Assembly: GCF_004348895.1 (NCBI RefSeq)
Contig: NZ_RRZK01000035.1
Coordinates: 62,001-126,000, forward strand
DNA from: Pseudomonas vancouverensis
Lineage (GTDB): Bacteria; Pseudomonadota; Gammaproteobacteria; Pseudomonadales; Pseudomonadaceae
Reading direction: 5' to 3'
DNA length: 64,000 nucleotides
Shown here: positions 32,767 to 41,438 of the stretch, in pieces
Layout: each line of letters opens with the position of its first letter
Position numbering within the stretch: the stretch's first letter is position 1
The notes under the pieces: model-generated
Databases searched by the model: none
Seen by the model: only the letters and a program-made list of their open reading frames with translations
What the model was told of the DNA's origin: nothing
Made by a program: the position numbers and the translations under genes

Positions 32767-34155
32767 TCAGTCGTCCACCTTCATCATCTGCTGCACACCT
32801 TCCCACGCCTCGGCGCGCATCTGCTGCACGTCCAGCCCCGGAATGACGCCATCGTCGACCACCACCCGGCCACCGACCAGGCTGTACTTCACGGCAATCG
32901 GCTCGCCCGCCACCACCGGCGCCACGGCGATGTCGTGAAAACCGAAGAAGCGTGGATGATCGAGGCCATAGATCACCAGGTCCGCTGCCTGGCCGATTTC
33001 AAGGGTGCCGACGGCGCCAAGGCCCAACACCTGCGCGCCGCCAGCGGTGCCCCAATGGATGACATCCTCGGCCGTGGTCGCCGACGCGCCCTGTTCGGCG
33101 CGATGAATCAGCCAGGCGGTATTCACTTCGCCGACCATGCTTCCGGATTCATTGGACGCCACGCCATCCACACCCAGGGAAATCGGCACACCGGCCTCAT
33201 ACATCTGCGGAATCGGCGCCACGCCGCTGCCCAGTCGCGCATTGCTCACCGGGCAATGGGAAACCCCGGTACCGGTTTGCGCAAGCATGCGGATTTCGCC
33301 GGGTTGCATGTGCACCGCGTGGGCGAACCACACGTCCGGGCCGAGCCATTCGTGTTCGGCGACGAATTCCACCGGCAGGCAGTTGTACTTCTCGCGGCAG
33401 AAGTTCACATAGTTCTGGGTCTCCGACAGGTGCGTGTGCAGGCGCAAACCCATGCCCCGGGCGGTGTGTGCCAGTTCGCGCAACAGCGTCGGTGGCAGGG
33501 AGAAGGTCGGCGTGGTCGGCGCCACCACGACACGGCGCATGGCGTCCGGCGTGTCCTGGTGATAACGCGACTTCAGTCGTTCGAGGTCACCGACCATCTG
33601 CTCGAGGGTTTCCGGTTGCAGCGCGGTTTTCGAGAACCCCGGGTGAGCGCTGGCTGACTCCAGTGCGCCGCCACGGCACAAGACAAAACGCAGGCCGAAG
33701 TCATCGGCCATGTCGAACAGCAGGTCGCCGGTCTCGGTGGTGCCGTGGGCGTGATACAGGTAATGGTGATCGGCGCAGGTGGTCACCCCGGACAGCAGCA
33801 ATTCGACCATGCCCAGCTTCGCCGCGATCTTCGCCAGTTGCGGGGTGAAGCGATTGAGACGCGGGTAGGGCACGCTGGCCAGCCAGCCTTGCAGGTCCTG
33901 GTTCAGCCCTTCGGGCACGGCTTTGAGCAGGTTCTGGAACAGGTGATGGTGGGTGTTGATCCAGCCCGGATAGACCACGCAATGCCGCGCGTCGATCACC
34001 CGCTCGCCCGGTTGCGCTTGCAGGTCTTCAGCCATTTCGGCGATGCGACCGTTGACGATGCGGATGTCCACCGCGCCGGCCCGGGCACGGGGGCCACGCA
34101 GACCGGTCATGACCGCGAACGGGTTCTTGATCAGGATGTTTTGCACTTGAGTCAT
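32767..34155 (-). CDS. 8-oxoguanine-deaminase-like amidohydrolase (TRZ/ATZ family)
   Basis: A 462-residue amidohydrolase-superfamily deaminase. The HxH motif is His69/His71 in WINTHHHLFQ, later ligands are in LHTHLSET and FAHAVHMQPGE, and the catalytic Asp lies in SLGVDGVASNE. It resembles the Pseudomonas 8-oxoguanine deaminase Pa0142 and hydroxyatrazine-type hydrolases. The purine-permease neighbour favours a purine substrate. The start is ATG at 34155; longer starts fall in the upstream gene. The 13-bp gap to the permease gene indicates an operon. Confidence 0.8.
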   Translation of the reverse strand: MTQVQNILIKNPFAVMTGLRGPRARAGAVDIRIVNGRIAEMAEDLQAQPGERVIDARHCVVYPGWINTHHHLFQNLLKAVPEGLNQDLQGWLASVPYPRLNRFTPQLAKIAAKLGMVELLLSGVTTCADHHYLYHAHGTTETGDLLFDMADDFGLRFVLCRGGALESASAHPGFSKTALQPETLEQMVGDLERLKSRYHQDTPDAMRRVVVAPTTPTFSLPPTLLRELAHTARGMGLRLHTHLSETQNYVNFCREKYNCLPVEFVAEHEWLGPDVWFAHAVHMQPGEIRMLAQTGTGVSHCPVSNARLGSGVAPIPQMYEAGVPISLGVDGVASNESGSMVGEVNTAWLIHRAEQGASATTAEDVIHWGTAGGAQVLGLGAVGTLEIGQAADLVIYGLDHPRFFGFHDIAVAPVVAGEPIAVKYSLVGGRVVVDDGVIPGLDVQQMRAEAWEGVQQMMKVDD

Positions 34156-34168
34156 GGCAAGGCTCCAG

Positions 34169-35521
34169 TCAGAGGCTGTGAGAGGCAGGTTTGCCGGCGG
34201 TATCGGGCACGCTGACGCCATTGAGCGCAGCGTTGAGCAGCACCGACACCAGGCAGGCGATCACCACGCTGCTGTGCAGGAACGGCTGCGACCACTCGGG
34301 CAATTGTTTGAACAGGGCCGGGGCCAGCACCGGCACCAGTGCGGCGGAAATGGTGAAGCCGACGATGAGTACGTTGTAGCGATTGCGCTCGTAGTCGACC
34401 TTGGCCAGGGTCTGGATCCCGGCTGCGGCGACCACGCCGAACATGGCGATCCCGGCGCCACCCAGGGCGGCGGTGGGCATCGAGGCGATGATCGCCCCGG
34501 CCTTGGGCACCAGCGCCACCAGGCACATCAGCAAGCCGCTGATCGCTACCACCCAGCGACTGCGCACGCCGGTCAGGATCACCAGCCCGACGTTTTCCAT
34601 GAAGGCAATGAACGGGAACGCCGCAAACATCCCGGCGATGGTGCTGGCCAGGCCATTGGCCCGCAGGCCGTTGATCACCTGCTTCTCTTCCACCGGTTTG
34701 TCGACGATGTCGCCGATGGCCACAAACAGCCCCATGGACTCGACCATCTGCACGATCATCACCACGACCATGGTCGCGATGGGGATCAGGCTGAAGGTCG
34801 GCAGGCCGAAGTAGAATGGGTAGGGCACGGTGAGCCAGGGCGACTCCTGCACACTGTGAAAACTGCCCATGCCCAATCCATACGCCAGCGCGGCGCCGAC
34901 CAGCATGCCGACCAGCACCGCCATGTTGCGCATCATCGGACTGCCGTAGCGGTTGACCAGCAGGATGCTGAGCAATACCACCGCGGCGACGGCGAGGTAG
35001 GCCGGTGCACCGAAATCACTGGCGTGCCGGCCGCCGCCGACCCATTCGTAGGCAATCGGAAACAGCTGCAAGCCGATCACGGTGACAATGCAACCGGTGA
35101 CCACCGGCGGGAAGAAGCGCCGTAATCGACCGACGAAGGGCGCCATCAACAGAGTGAAAATGCCGGCGCCGATCACTGCCCCGCAGACCCCGGCGAAACC
35201 CACCTCCGGGTTGCTGCCGATGGCGATCACCGGGCCGACGCTGCTGAACGCCACGCCCTGCAGGATCGGCAGGCGTACGCCGAATTTCCAGAAGCCGACG
35301 GTTTGCAACAGGGTGGCGATGCCGGAGCAGAACAGTGTCGTACTGATCAGCACCACGGTGTCGGCCTGGGACATTTTCAGGGCGCTGGCGACGATCAACG
35401 GCACGGCGATGGCGCCGATGTACGAGACGGCCATGTGTTGCAGGCCGAGGGTGAGCATTTGTCGCACCGGCAGAATCTGGTCGACCGGATGCACGGTGGC
35501 GGGGGTAGTGGCTGACGACAT
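34169..35521 (-). CDS. NCS2-family purine (xanthine/uric acid) permease
   Basis: A 450-residue protein with about 12-14 hydrophobic segments. NCS2 features are QHMAVSYIGAIAVPLIVA in the first segment and MVESMGLFVAIGD where the family motif lies, then a GLRANGLASTIAGMF segment. Related proteins carry xanthine, uric acid or uracil with protons. It is first in an operon with the 8-oxoguanine-deaminase-like gene, so 8-oxopurine or related uptake is a reasonable guess. Confidence 0.87.
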   Translation of the reverse strand: MSSATTPATVHPVDQILPVRQMLTLGLQHMAVSYIGAIAVPLIVASALKMSQADTVVLISTTLFCSGIATLLQTVGFWKFGVRLPILQGVAFSSVGPVIAIGSNPEVGFAGVCGAVIGAGIFTLLMAPFVGRLRRFFPPVVTGCIVTVIGLQLFPIAYEWVGGGRHASDFGAPAYLAVAAVVLLSILLVNRYGSPMMRNMAVLVGMLVGAALAYGLGMGSFHSVQESPWLTVPYPFYFGLPTFSLIPIATMVVVMIVQMVESMGLFVAIGDIVDKPVEEKQVINGLRANGLASTIAGMFAAFPFIAFMENVGLVILTGVRSRWVVAISGLLMCLVALVPKAGAIIASMPTAALGGAGIAMFGVVAAAGIQTLAKVDYERNRYNVLIVGFTISAALVPVLAPALFKQLPEWSQPFLHSSVVIACLVSVLLNAALNGVSVPDTAGKPASHSL

Positions 35522-35576
35522 GGAGAAACACCTCTTGCTGTTGTTGTTAGGTAGAGAGGGGTATTCGGTCTGATGC

Positions 35577-35590
35577 CAATCAATTGATTG
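35577..35590. promoter_or_regulatory. 14-bp palindrome upstream of the purine permease
   Basis: CAATCAATTGATTG is a perfect palindrome 56 bp upstream of the permease start. A related CCAATTGATTG occurs on the far side of the adjacent REPIN (about 35739-35749). Candidate operator. Confidence 0.4.
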
Positions 35591-35607
35591 ATGCCGCGAA
35601 AAGATAC

Positions 35608-35723
35608 CTGTGGCGAGGGAGCTTGTCGGATCGCCGCACCGTCCCGCTGGACTGCGTAGCAGGTCCAGTTTTTAAAAGAAGGGCCGCTTCGCGCCCCAGC
35701 GGGAGCAAGCTCCCTCGCCACAG
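35608..35723. repeat. REPIN-like inverted REP pair
   Basis: CTGTGGCGAGGGAGCTTG at the left and the inverted copy ending AGCTCCCTCGCCACAG at the right, between the COG0523 gene and the purine permease. Confidence 0.85.
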
Positions 35724-35801
35724 ATTCGGTATGACTGCCAATTGATTGCATCAGTCATTCATGTGCCCGGAACCGCCATCCACCGGCTCCGATGCCTTTC
35801 T

Positions 35802-36848
35802 TCAGCCTGCCAGGCAGGCGGCAAAGCCCTGGTTCAGGGCCGCGCGGTCCAGGTCGCGGCCGATGAACACGATCTTGCTCGAACGTGGTTCGTTGCCCCA
35901 CAAGGTCGAGGCACGGAATTCGACCAGGCTGTGCACGCCTTGCAGGACATAGCGCTGGTCCTGGTCGGCAACCGCCAGCACGCCTTTCATGCGGTACAGG
36001 TTGTCGGCCTGTTCCGTGCGCAGTCGGGTGATCCAGCGGTGAAAGTCACCGAGATTGACCGCGCCATCCACGGCAATGCCCACCGAGGTCACGCTGGCGT
36101 CGTGCTCATGGTCGAGGTCGTCATGTTCGTGGTGATGTTCGTCGGCGTGATGGTTGTGTTCGGCGCCGATTTCCATGAGTTTCTGCGAGGATTCGAAGGC
36201 GCCGATGCCAAGGATTTTCGACAGATCGATCTCGGCGTAGCTGGAGGTGACCAGGTCCGCAGTCGCATTCAATCCACGAATTTTGTCGCTCAAAGACGCC
36301 ACTTCAGCGGCGCTGACCAGGTCGACCTTGTTGATGACGATGCGGTCGGCGCAGACGATCTGGTCCACGGCCTGGTTGTCCACGCCGTCGAGCTGCAGGT
36401 CTTCCAGGTGCTGGGCGATGTGTTTGGCGTCGACCATGGTGACGATGGCATCCAGTTCTACCTCTTCGGCGATGGGGTCGTTGATGAAGAAGCTCTGGGC
36501 CACCGGGTAAGGGTCAGCCAGACCGCTGGTCTCGATCAGGATGTGATCCAGACGCACGGGGCGCGCCACCAGTTCACGGACGATGCGCACCAGATCCTCG
36601 CGAACCTCGGCGGTGCAGCACACGCAGCCGTTGACCATCTCGTAGATTTCTTCGGTTTCGGAACTGAGGACCAGATCGCCATCGATGCCGACTTCGCCGA
36701 ATTCGTTTTCAATCACGGCGATCTTGCGCCCGTGGTTTTCCTTGAGGATGTAGTTGAGCAGGGTGGTTTTGCCGGCGCCGAGGAAGCCTGTGAGGATGGT
36801 CACCGGGATTTTGGTGTTGGGGGTTGGGGCGTTGAAGGGCGTGGTCAT
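35802..36848 (-). CDS. CobW/COG0523-type metallochaperone GTPase
   Basis: A 348-residue P-loop GTPase. Walker A is GFLGAGKTT (residues 21-29), the metal-binding CxCC motif is in NGCVCC (residues 74-78), and NKVD is the guanine-specificity motif. A His-rich linker at about residues 231-252 is followed by the CobW C-terminal domain. Such proteins load zinc or other metals into enzymes. Context suggests it serves the metal-dependent amidohydrolases encoded on either side. The start at 36848 has AGGAGC 7 bp before; the longer frame runs through a REPIN. Confidence 0.87.
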   Translation of the reverse strand: MTTPFNAPTPNTKIPVTILTGFLGAGKTTLLNYILKENHGRKIAVIENEFGEVGIDGDLVLSSETEEIYEMVNGCVCCTAEVREDLVRIVRELVARPVRLDHILIETSGLADPYPVAQSFFINDPIAEEVELDAIVTMVDAKHIAQHLEDLQLDGVDNQAVDQIVCADRIVINKVDLVSAAEVASLSDKIRGLNATADLVTSSYAEIDLSKILGIGAFESSQKLMEIGAEHNHHADEHHHEHDDLDHEHDASVTSVGIAVDGAVNLGDFHRWITRLRTEQADNLYRMKGVLAVADQDQRYVLQGVHSLVEFRASTLWGNEPRSSKIVFIGRDLDRAALNQGFAACLAG

Positions 36849-36881
36849 GTGATGCTCCTTGATGGGTCGCAGTGTTAACAA

Positions 36882-36973
36882 CTGTGGGAGCGGGCTTGCT
36901 CGCGATGTGGCCGGGTCAGCAGACGTTGATGCTGCCTGACCCACCGCTATCGCGAGCGAGCTCGCTCCCACAG
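36882..36973. repeat. REPIN-like inverted REP pair overlapping the UbiX 3' end
   Basis: CTGTGGGAGCGGGCTTGCTC at the left and the inverted copy ending GAGCTCGCTCCCACAG at the right. The right half is translated as the last residues of the UbiX-like gene. Confidence 0.85.
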
Positions 36974-37563
36974 GTTTTGTGGTTGGCTGAAGGGTTGTGC
37001 GGTTCACGCCACCGCGTTGCGGTCCCGGCATCCAGACCAAACAGGTCGAGTACCCGGCCGAGGCTGTGGTCGACCATTTGCGCAAGGTCCTGCGGGCGGG
37101 CGTAGAACGCCGGGACGGGTGGGGCGATGATCCCGCCCATTTCGGTGACGGCGGTCATGTTGCGCAGGTGGGCGAGGGTCAACGGCGTTTCCCGGGCCAT
37201 CAGCACCAGGGTGCGACGCTCCTTGAGGGTCACGTCGGCGGCCCGACCGATCAGGCCCGAGGAGGTGCCCGTGGCGATTTCGGCGAGAGTGCGCATCGAG
37301 CACGGCGCGACCACCATGCCCAGGCAACGAAACGATCCGCTGGCAATGCCGGCCGCGACGTCATCGGCACGGTGGAAGTGACTGGCACGCGCCACCACAT
37401 CGGCCAGTTTGTAGTCGGTTTCGTGGGCCATGGTCAGCAGCGCAGCGCGGCTGATGATCAGGTGGCTTTCGATGTTCAGCTCGGCCAGCAGCTCCAGCAG
37501 GCGCACGCCGTAGATGAACCCGGACGCGCCGCTGATGCCGACCACCAGGCGCTGGCGGTTCAT
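36916..37563 (-). CDS. UbiX-like flavin prenyltransferase with REP-encoded tail
   Basis: A 215-residue UbiX-family protein. Family stretches are the N-terminal GISGASGFIYGVRLLELL and APCSMRTLAEIATG, then MARETPLTLAHLRNM and GGIIAPPVPAFY. UbiX makes prenylated FMN, the cofactor of UbiD decarboxylases; the gene overlaps the upstream ubiD-like gene by 4 bp. The last 18 residues (CGSELARDSGGSGSINVC) are read from a REPIN, so the original C-terminus was probably replaced. A second, housekeeping ubiX is expected elsewhere in the genome. Confidence 0.88.
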   Translation of the reverse strand: MNRQRLVVGISGASGFIYGVRLLELLAELNIESHLIISRAALLTMAHETDYKLADVVARASHFHRADDVAAGIASGSFRCLGMVVAPCSMRTLAEIATGTSSGLIGRAADVTLKERRTLVLMARETPLTLAHLRNMTAVTEMGGIIAPPVPAFYARPQDLAQMVDHSLGRVLDLFGLDAGTATRWREPHNPSANHKTCGSELARDSGGSGSINVC

Positions 37564-38945
37564 GATGCAAGGCTCGCGAGCAGTTGCCGGGCGCGTTCGA
37601 CCACGTCCTGATCGAGTTGCGCCTTGATCCCGTCAAAACCCGAGCCGCGCGTGGCATCCAGGCCCATGCGCGAGGTGGTGCCGTTGACCGAGGACGAAGG
37701 ATCGAGCGGACTGCCGGGCAAGCCATCAATGACGAAGATGTCCTGATGGGGCTGGAAGTGCGTGGCCAAGGCCCACAGCACCTGGCTGTCGTCGGTGATG
37801 TCGATGTCGCTGTCCACCGCAATCACGGTTTTCAGGTACGGGTCCCAGCCGAGCAGGGCGAGCATGATCTGCCGCGCCTCGCCATCGCGGCTCTGATCCA
37901 GCGCCACGTAGCAGTGAAAATGCGTGCCGGAATTAGGGTAATGCACGGCGGTGACCGAGGGGAAACGCGCCTTGAGTTTCTCGCTCATCTCCGCTTCCCG
38001 GGGCAGGCGTGCCAGGGTCAGGTGTTCGGCATAACGGCCGCCGACCACGTCCACCAGCCAGGCGTCCTTGCGCCGCATCAGGGTGTCGACCCGCAGCACG
38101 TTGTTGGTCGAACGATCCGAGGAGTAGCCGCTGAACTCGCCGAACGGACCTTCCTCGGCATAGGCCGCCGGATCGATGGCGCCTTCCAGCACGAACTCGG
38201 CATAAGCCGGCACACCGATGCCGTAGCGCGGGGTTTTCACCAGTTCCAGCGGCGCGCCGAACAAGCCGCCGGCCACCGCACGCTCATCACTGCCGAAGGG
38301 CAAGCGCGCGGCGGCGGCGAGCATGAACAACGGGTGCGCGCCGACCACCATGGCCACGCGCAATTCTTCGCCGCGTTCGCGGGCGGTTTGCAGCATGCGC
38401 CACAGGTGCCCTCGGGAGTGCAGGCTGGTGGCGAGGGTTTGCCGGGCATGGCGCATCGAGCGGTGATAGCTCATGTTGGCGATGCCGGTGAGCGGGTCTT
38501 CGGCGATGATGATCGCGTTGGTGATGTAGGGGCCGCGGTCGCTGTCGAAATGCTTGAGCATCGGCAGCAATGCCAGGTCCACGGCTTCACCTTCGAAGAT
38601 CTCGTCCAGCACCGGCCCGCTTTCCACGTAGCGTGGGGCGATGGGGTGGTTGGCGCGGCTCTGGAAAGTTTCGTGCAACTGCACCGGGGTAACGCCGAAA
38701 ATCCGTGCGATGCGGGTGCGGGAGGCAAACAGGTTGGTGGCCACCGGGACGCCGAGTTGGCCGACGTTTTTGCAGATCAGCAGCGGATCGTCGCCTTGGC
38801 AGGTCAAGGCATCGACCAGGGCGGTGACGTCCTGATCGGCAGAAAGAGCTTGGGTGATGGTCAGCACATCGTCCGGGTACTCACGGCGATAGGCATCGAT
38901 GAATACGTGAAAGTCCTGGGATTCGCCGAGCGTCGAACGGGTCAT
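37560..38945 (-). CDS. UbiD-family prenyl-FMN-dependent decarboxylase
   Basis: A 461-residue UbiD-family protein. Characteristic parts are the NVG-containing N-terminal segment, GIANMSYHRSMRHARQTLATSL, GAHPLFMLAAAARLP and the acidic catalytic segment EEGPFGEFSGYSSDRS. These enzymes reversibly decarboxylate aromatic or alpha,beta-unsaturated acids with prenylated FMN. With its own UbiX and two amidohydrolase-2 genes downstream on the same strand side, it probably belongs to an aromatic-acid pathway. Substrate not evident. Confidence 0.88.
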   Translation of the reverse strand: MTRSTLGESQDFHVFIDAYRREYPDDVLTITQALSADQDVTALVDALTCQGDDPLLICKNVGQLGVPVATNLFASRTRIARIFGVTPVQLHETFQSRANHPIAPRYVESGPVLDEIFEGEAVDLALLPMLKHFDSDRGPYITNAIIIAEDPLTGIANMSYHRSMRHARQTLATSLHSRGHLWRMLQTARERGEELRVAMVVGAHPLFMLAAAARLPFGSDERAVAGGLFGAPLELVKTPRYGIGVPAYAEFVLEGAIDPAAYAEEGPFGEFSGYSSDRSTNNVLRVDTLMRRKDAWLVDVVGGRYAEHLTLARLPREAEMSEKLKARFPSVTAVHYPNSGTHFHCYVALDQSRDGEARQIMLALLGWDPYLKTVIAVDSDIDITDDSQVLWALATHFQPHQDIFVIDGLPGSPLDPSSSVNGTTSRMGLDATRGSGFDGIKAQLDQDVVERARQLLASLAS

Positions 38946-39090
38946 GGTTTCACCTCGTAAAAAGCAGGCGCGCAGGGGTGAGGGCGACGCCCGATCGACA
39001 AGCCGTTGGCCCGCCGGTCGATCGAACGCCGGTTCATCTTCGCGCCTGTAAAGTCGCTGTGTTGTTGCACTTCGGGTTGGCGAAGCACTT

Positions 39091-39178
39091 GTGGGAGCGA
39101 GCTTGCTCGCGATGAGGGCAGTCCATTCAAAATCAACAATGACTGACCCGACGCAATCGCGAGCAAGCTCGCTCCCAC
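39091..39178. repeat. REPIN-like inverted REP pair
   Basis: GTGGGAGCGAGCTTGCTCGC at the left and its inverse ending GAGCAAGCTCGCTCCCAC at the right, between the amidohydrolase and ubiD-like genes. Confidence 0.85.
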
Positions 39179-39191
39179 AGGTGATGCCAAC

Positions 39192-40097
39192 CTAGAGGTA
39201 AGTCGTGGTCAGGCGAATGTCCGCCTCGGCCAGGTCCTTGGGCGGCGGCGTCGGTTCGATGCCGCACAACCGGGCGATGTTGTTGCCCAGGTAGTCCTCC
39301 AGGTGATCCTCATCGATACCCAGGCCCTGCGGCGCCGGCGAGCACAGCACCTCCAGTTCGCGCAGCCACATGCCCGGCTCGTTGGGCGGTGAGTCGGTGC
39401 CGAAGACGATCTTGTTGCGTGGCAGGTCCTTGGCGAACTCGACGATCCGCGACTGGAAGCACCAGCCCGATTCGCAGTACACGTTCGGCGTGTCCATGGC
39501 CATCCAGAAGGCTTCGAACGAGTAGTTGCCCCCGGTCTGGATGCCGAAGTGACCGATGATGAAGTTGACCATCGGGAACTCGCGGATGATCGGGTAGAAC
39601 ATCGTCGGGATGGTGTACGGGCCGTCACCGGTGTGGATCAACACGACGATGTTGTACTTGGCGCAGACCTTCATCGCCGGCCGCAGCCAGTCCAGTGCCC
39701 GGTCCGGACGATAGCCGTGCATGTTGGCGTGCAGCTTGAGCATCTTGAAGCCGTATTCCTTGATGTGGAATTCCAGCTCTGCCGCGCCGTTTTCCGGTCC
39801 CCAGCGCGGGTTGAAGTTGAAGTTGCCGATGAAACGGTCCGGGTACTTCACGCAGAGTTCGGCGACATAGGACATGTAGTCCCGCACGCCCTCGCGGCCA
39901 CGGCGGTTGCCGTCGCGATAACCGGTGTTGCCCGGCGGTGGCTGGATGAAGCCCATGTCGATGCGGCGCGGCTTGCCGTTGATCATGTACGGGCCGTCCA
40001 TCAGCTTGAGCATGCGCTCGCCGGTGAAGGGTTCGCCGGTGTGGCGCCAGGCCTCGTCGACCAGGTTGGTGGGGTGCAGATGGGTATCGATGATCAT
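39192..40097 (-). CDS. Amidohydrolase-2 family protein, metal site intact
   Basis: A 301-residue TIM-barrel amidohydrolase of the ACMSD/gamma-resorcylate decarboxylase group. His6 and His8 give the HxH motif (IIDTHLHPT). Further expected ligands are in VLIHTGDGPY, IGHFGIQTGG and the FGTDSPPNEPGMW Asp. The group performs non-oxidative decarboxylation or ring hydrolysis of aromatic acids. It follows its paralogue by 4 bp and probably acts with it, perhaps as a heteromer. Confidence 0.8.
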   Translation of the reverse strand: MIIDTHLHPTNLVDEAWRHTGEPFTGERMLKLMDGPYMINGKPRRIDMGFIQPPPGNTGYRDGNRRGREGVRDYMSYVAELCVKYPDRFIGNFNFNPRWGPENGAAELEFHIKEYGFKMLKLHANMHGYRPDRALDWLRPAMKVCAKYNIVVLIHTGDGPYTIPTMFYPIIREFPMVNFIIGHFGIQTGGNYSFEAFWMAMDTPNVYCESGWCFQSRIVEFAKDLPRNKIVFGTDSPPNEPGMWLRELEVLCSPAPQGLGIDEDHLEDYLGNNIARLCGIEPTPPPKDLAEADIRLTTTYL

Positions 40098-40101
40098 CGG
40101 T

Positions 40102-41031
40102 TCAGCTCCTGGCCAGTTGCGTGGTGACGGGACGCTTGAGTTGCGCCTCTGCTTCGGAAACGGAACGTGGCGGCGGGGTCGGCTCCAGGCCGATCATCCG
40201 CGCGGTGTTGTTGCCCAGGTACTCTTCGAGGGTGTCCTCGTCCAGGTTCAGGCCTTGCGGCGGCTCGTGGCAGAGCACTTCGAGCAGGCGCAGCCACATG
40301 CCCGGTTCGTTCGGCGGGGTGTCTGTGCCAAAGAGGATCTTGTGGGTCGGCAGGACCTTGGCGAATTCGACGATCCGCGATTGCAGGCACCAGCCCGATT
40401 CGCAGTAGACGTTGGGCAATTCCATCGCCCATTGCATTGGTTCGAACACGTAGACCCCGCCGGTCTGCACGCCGAAGTGCGCCATGATGAAGTCGACGTT
40501 GGGGAACTCCTTGATCATCGGCACCCATTCCGAAGGGATGCTGTAGGGCCCGTCGCCGGTGTGCAGCTTGACCGGAATGCCCAGTTCAGCACATTTCTCG
40601 AAGGCCGGGCGCACCCAGTCCAGTGCGCGGTCCGGGCGGTAGGCGTGCATGTTGGCCTGCATCTGGACCATCTTGAAGCCGTGTTCCTTGACGTAGCGCT
40701 CGATCGCCTCGACACCGTTTTCCACGCCGCAGCGCGGGTTGTAGACGAAGCAGCCGATGAAGCGGTCCGGGTAGGTCTGGACCATTTTCAGCGTGTAGGC
40801 CATGTAGGCGTCGATGGATTCGCGGCCCGACAGTTCGCCGTCGGTCCAGGTGTAGATGGTGTTGCCCTGCGGTGGCTGGATGAAGGCTTTGTCGATGCGG
40901 CGAGGCTTGCCGTTGACCATGTACGGGCCATCCATCATCTCCAGCAGACGCTCGCCGGTGAACGGGTCACCGTCATGCCTCCAGGCGAGGTCCACGAGGT
41001 CCGTGGGATAGCAGCTGATATCGATGATCAT
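40102..41031 (-). CDS. Amidohydrolase-2 family paralogue lacking the HxH motif
   Basis: A 309-residue paralogue of the downstream protein, alike along nearly the whole length (shared blocks GYRPDRALDW / AYRPDRALDW, ESGWC-QSRIVEFAK, NEPGMWLR). At the N-terminus it reads IIDISCYPT: Ser6 and Tyr8 replace the two metal-binding His residues. Later His and Asp positions (KLHTGDGPY, MAHFGVQTGG, FGTDTPPNEPGMW) remain. It may be a non-catalytic partner, or bind metal differently. The start at 41031 has AGGAGA about 10 bp before. Confidence 0.8.
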   Translation of the reverse strand: MIIDISCYPTDLVDLAWRHDGDPFTGERLLEMMDGPYMVNGKPRRIDKAFIQPPQGNTIYTWTDGELSGRESIDAYMAYTLKMVQTYPDRFIGCFVYNPRCGVENGVEAIERYVKEHGFKMVQMQANMHAYRPDRALDWVRPAFEKCAELGIPVKLHTGDGPYSIPSEWVPMIKEFPNVDFIMAHFGVQTGGVYVFEPMQWAMELPNVYCESGWCLQSRIVEFAKVLPTHKILFGTDTPPNEPGMWLRLLEVLCHEPPQGLNLDEDTLEEYLGNNTARMIGLEPTPPPRSVSEAEAQLKRPVTTQLARS

Positions 41032-41408
41032 TGAAGTCGATCTCCTGATAGCGGGTAGGGAACCTTGCGGTTCACAGCAGCCACGTCCGGGCAATCGGCC
41101 ATTTCTATGCGCTAAGACTCACGCATTCCCTCGCCTGTGTGCATCCGGCCCGGTGGGTGGTTGCTGGAGGCGAGTATTGGAAGGCGGGGGAGGGTTCGTA
41201 CAATATTAATTGGGTGGGGTGGTGATATGTGTTGGATATGGACTCAGGATCAAAAGCCTTGCCCTCACCCTAGCCCTCTCCCGGAGGGAGAGGGAACTGA
41301 CCGAGGTGTCTTGCGGTTCACATCGACCTGAAAGATCGGGTCGATTATGGATTCGGTAAAGCAAGTTCAGCTCGGCGGACTTCTTGAGCATCCCCCGATC
41401 GGTCCCCT
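41032..41408. other. Intergenic region with a long imperfect-spacer inverted repeat
   Basis: This 377-bp stretch holds no gene. It includes the promoter region of the amidohydrolase pair and most of the inverted repeat described at 41261-41438. Confidence 0.6.
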
Positions 41409-41438
41409 CTACCTCTGGGAGAGGGCTAGGGTGAGGGC
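41261..41438. repeat. Inverted repeat with perfect 22-bp arms
   Basis: The left arm 41261-41282 begins GCCCTCACCCTAGCCCTCTC; the right arm 41417-41438 is its exact inverse and ends GGGTGAGGGC. This is a repeat family different from the GAGCTTGCTC REPs. The right arm encodes the C-terminus of the LysR gene. Confidence 0.8.

Noticed and set aside
41261..41438. CRISPR-like or insertion-sequence ends
   Set aside because: There is one inverted pair only, no direct-repeat array, no transposase frame and no target duplication.
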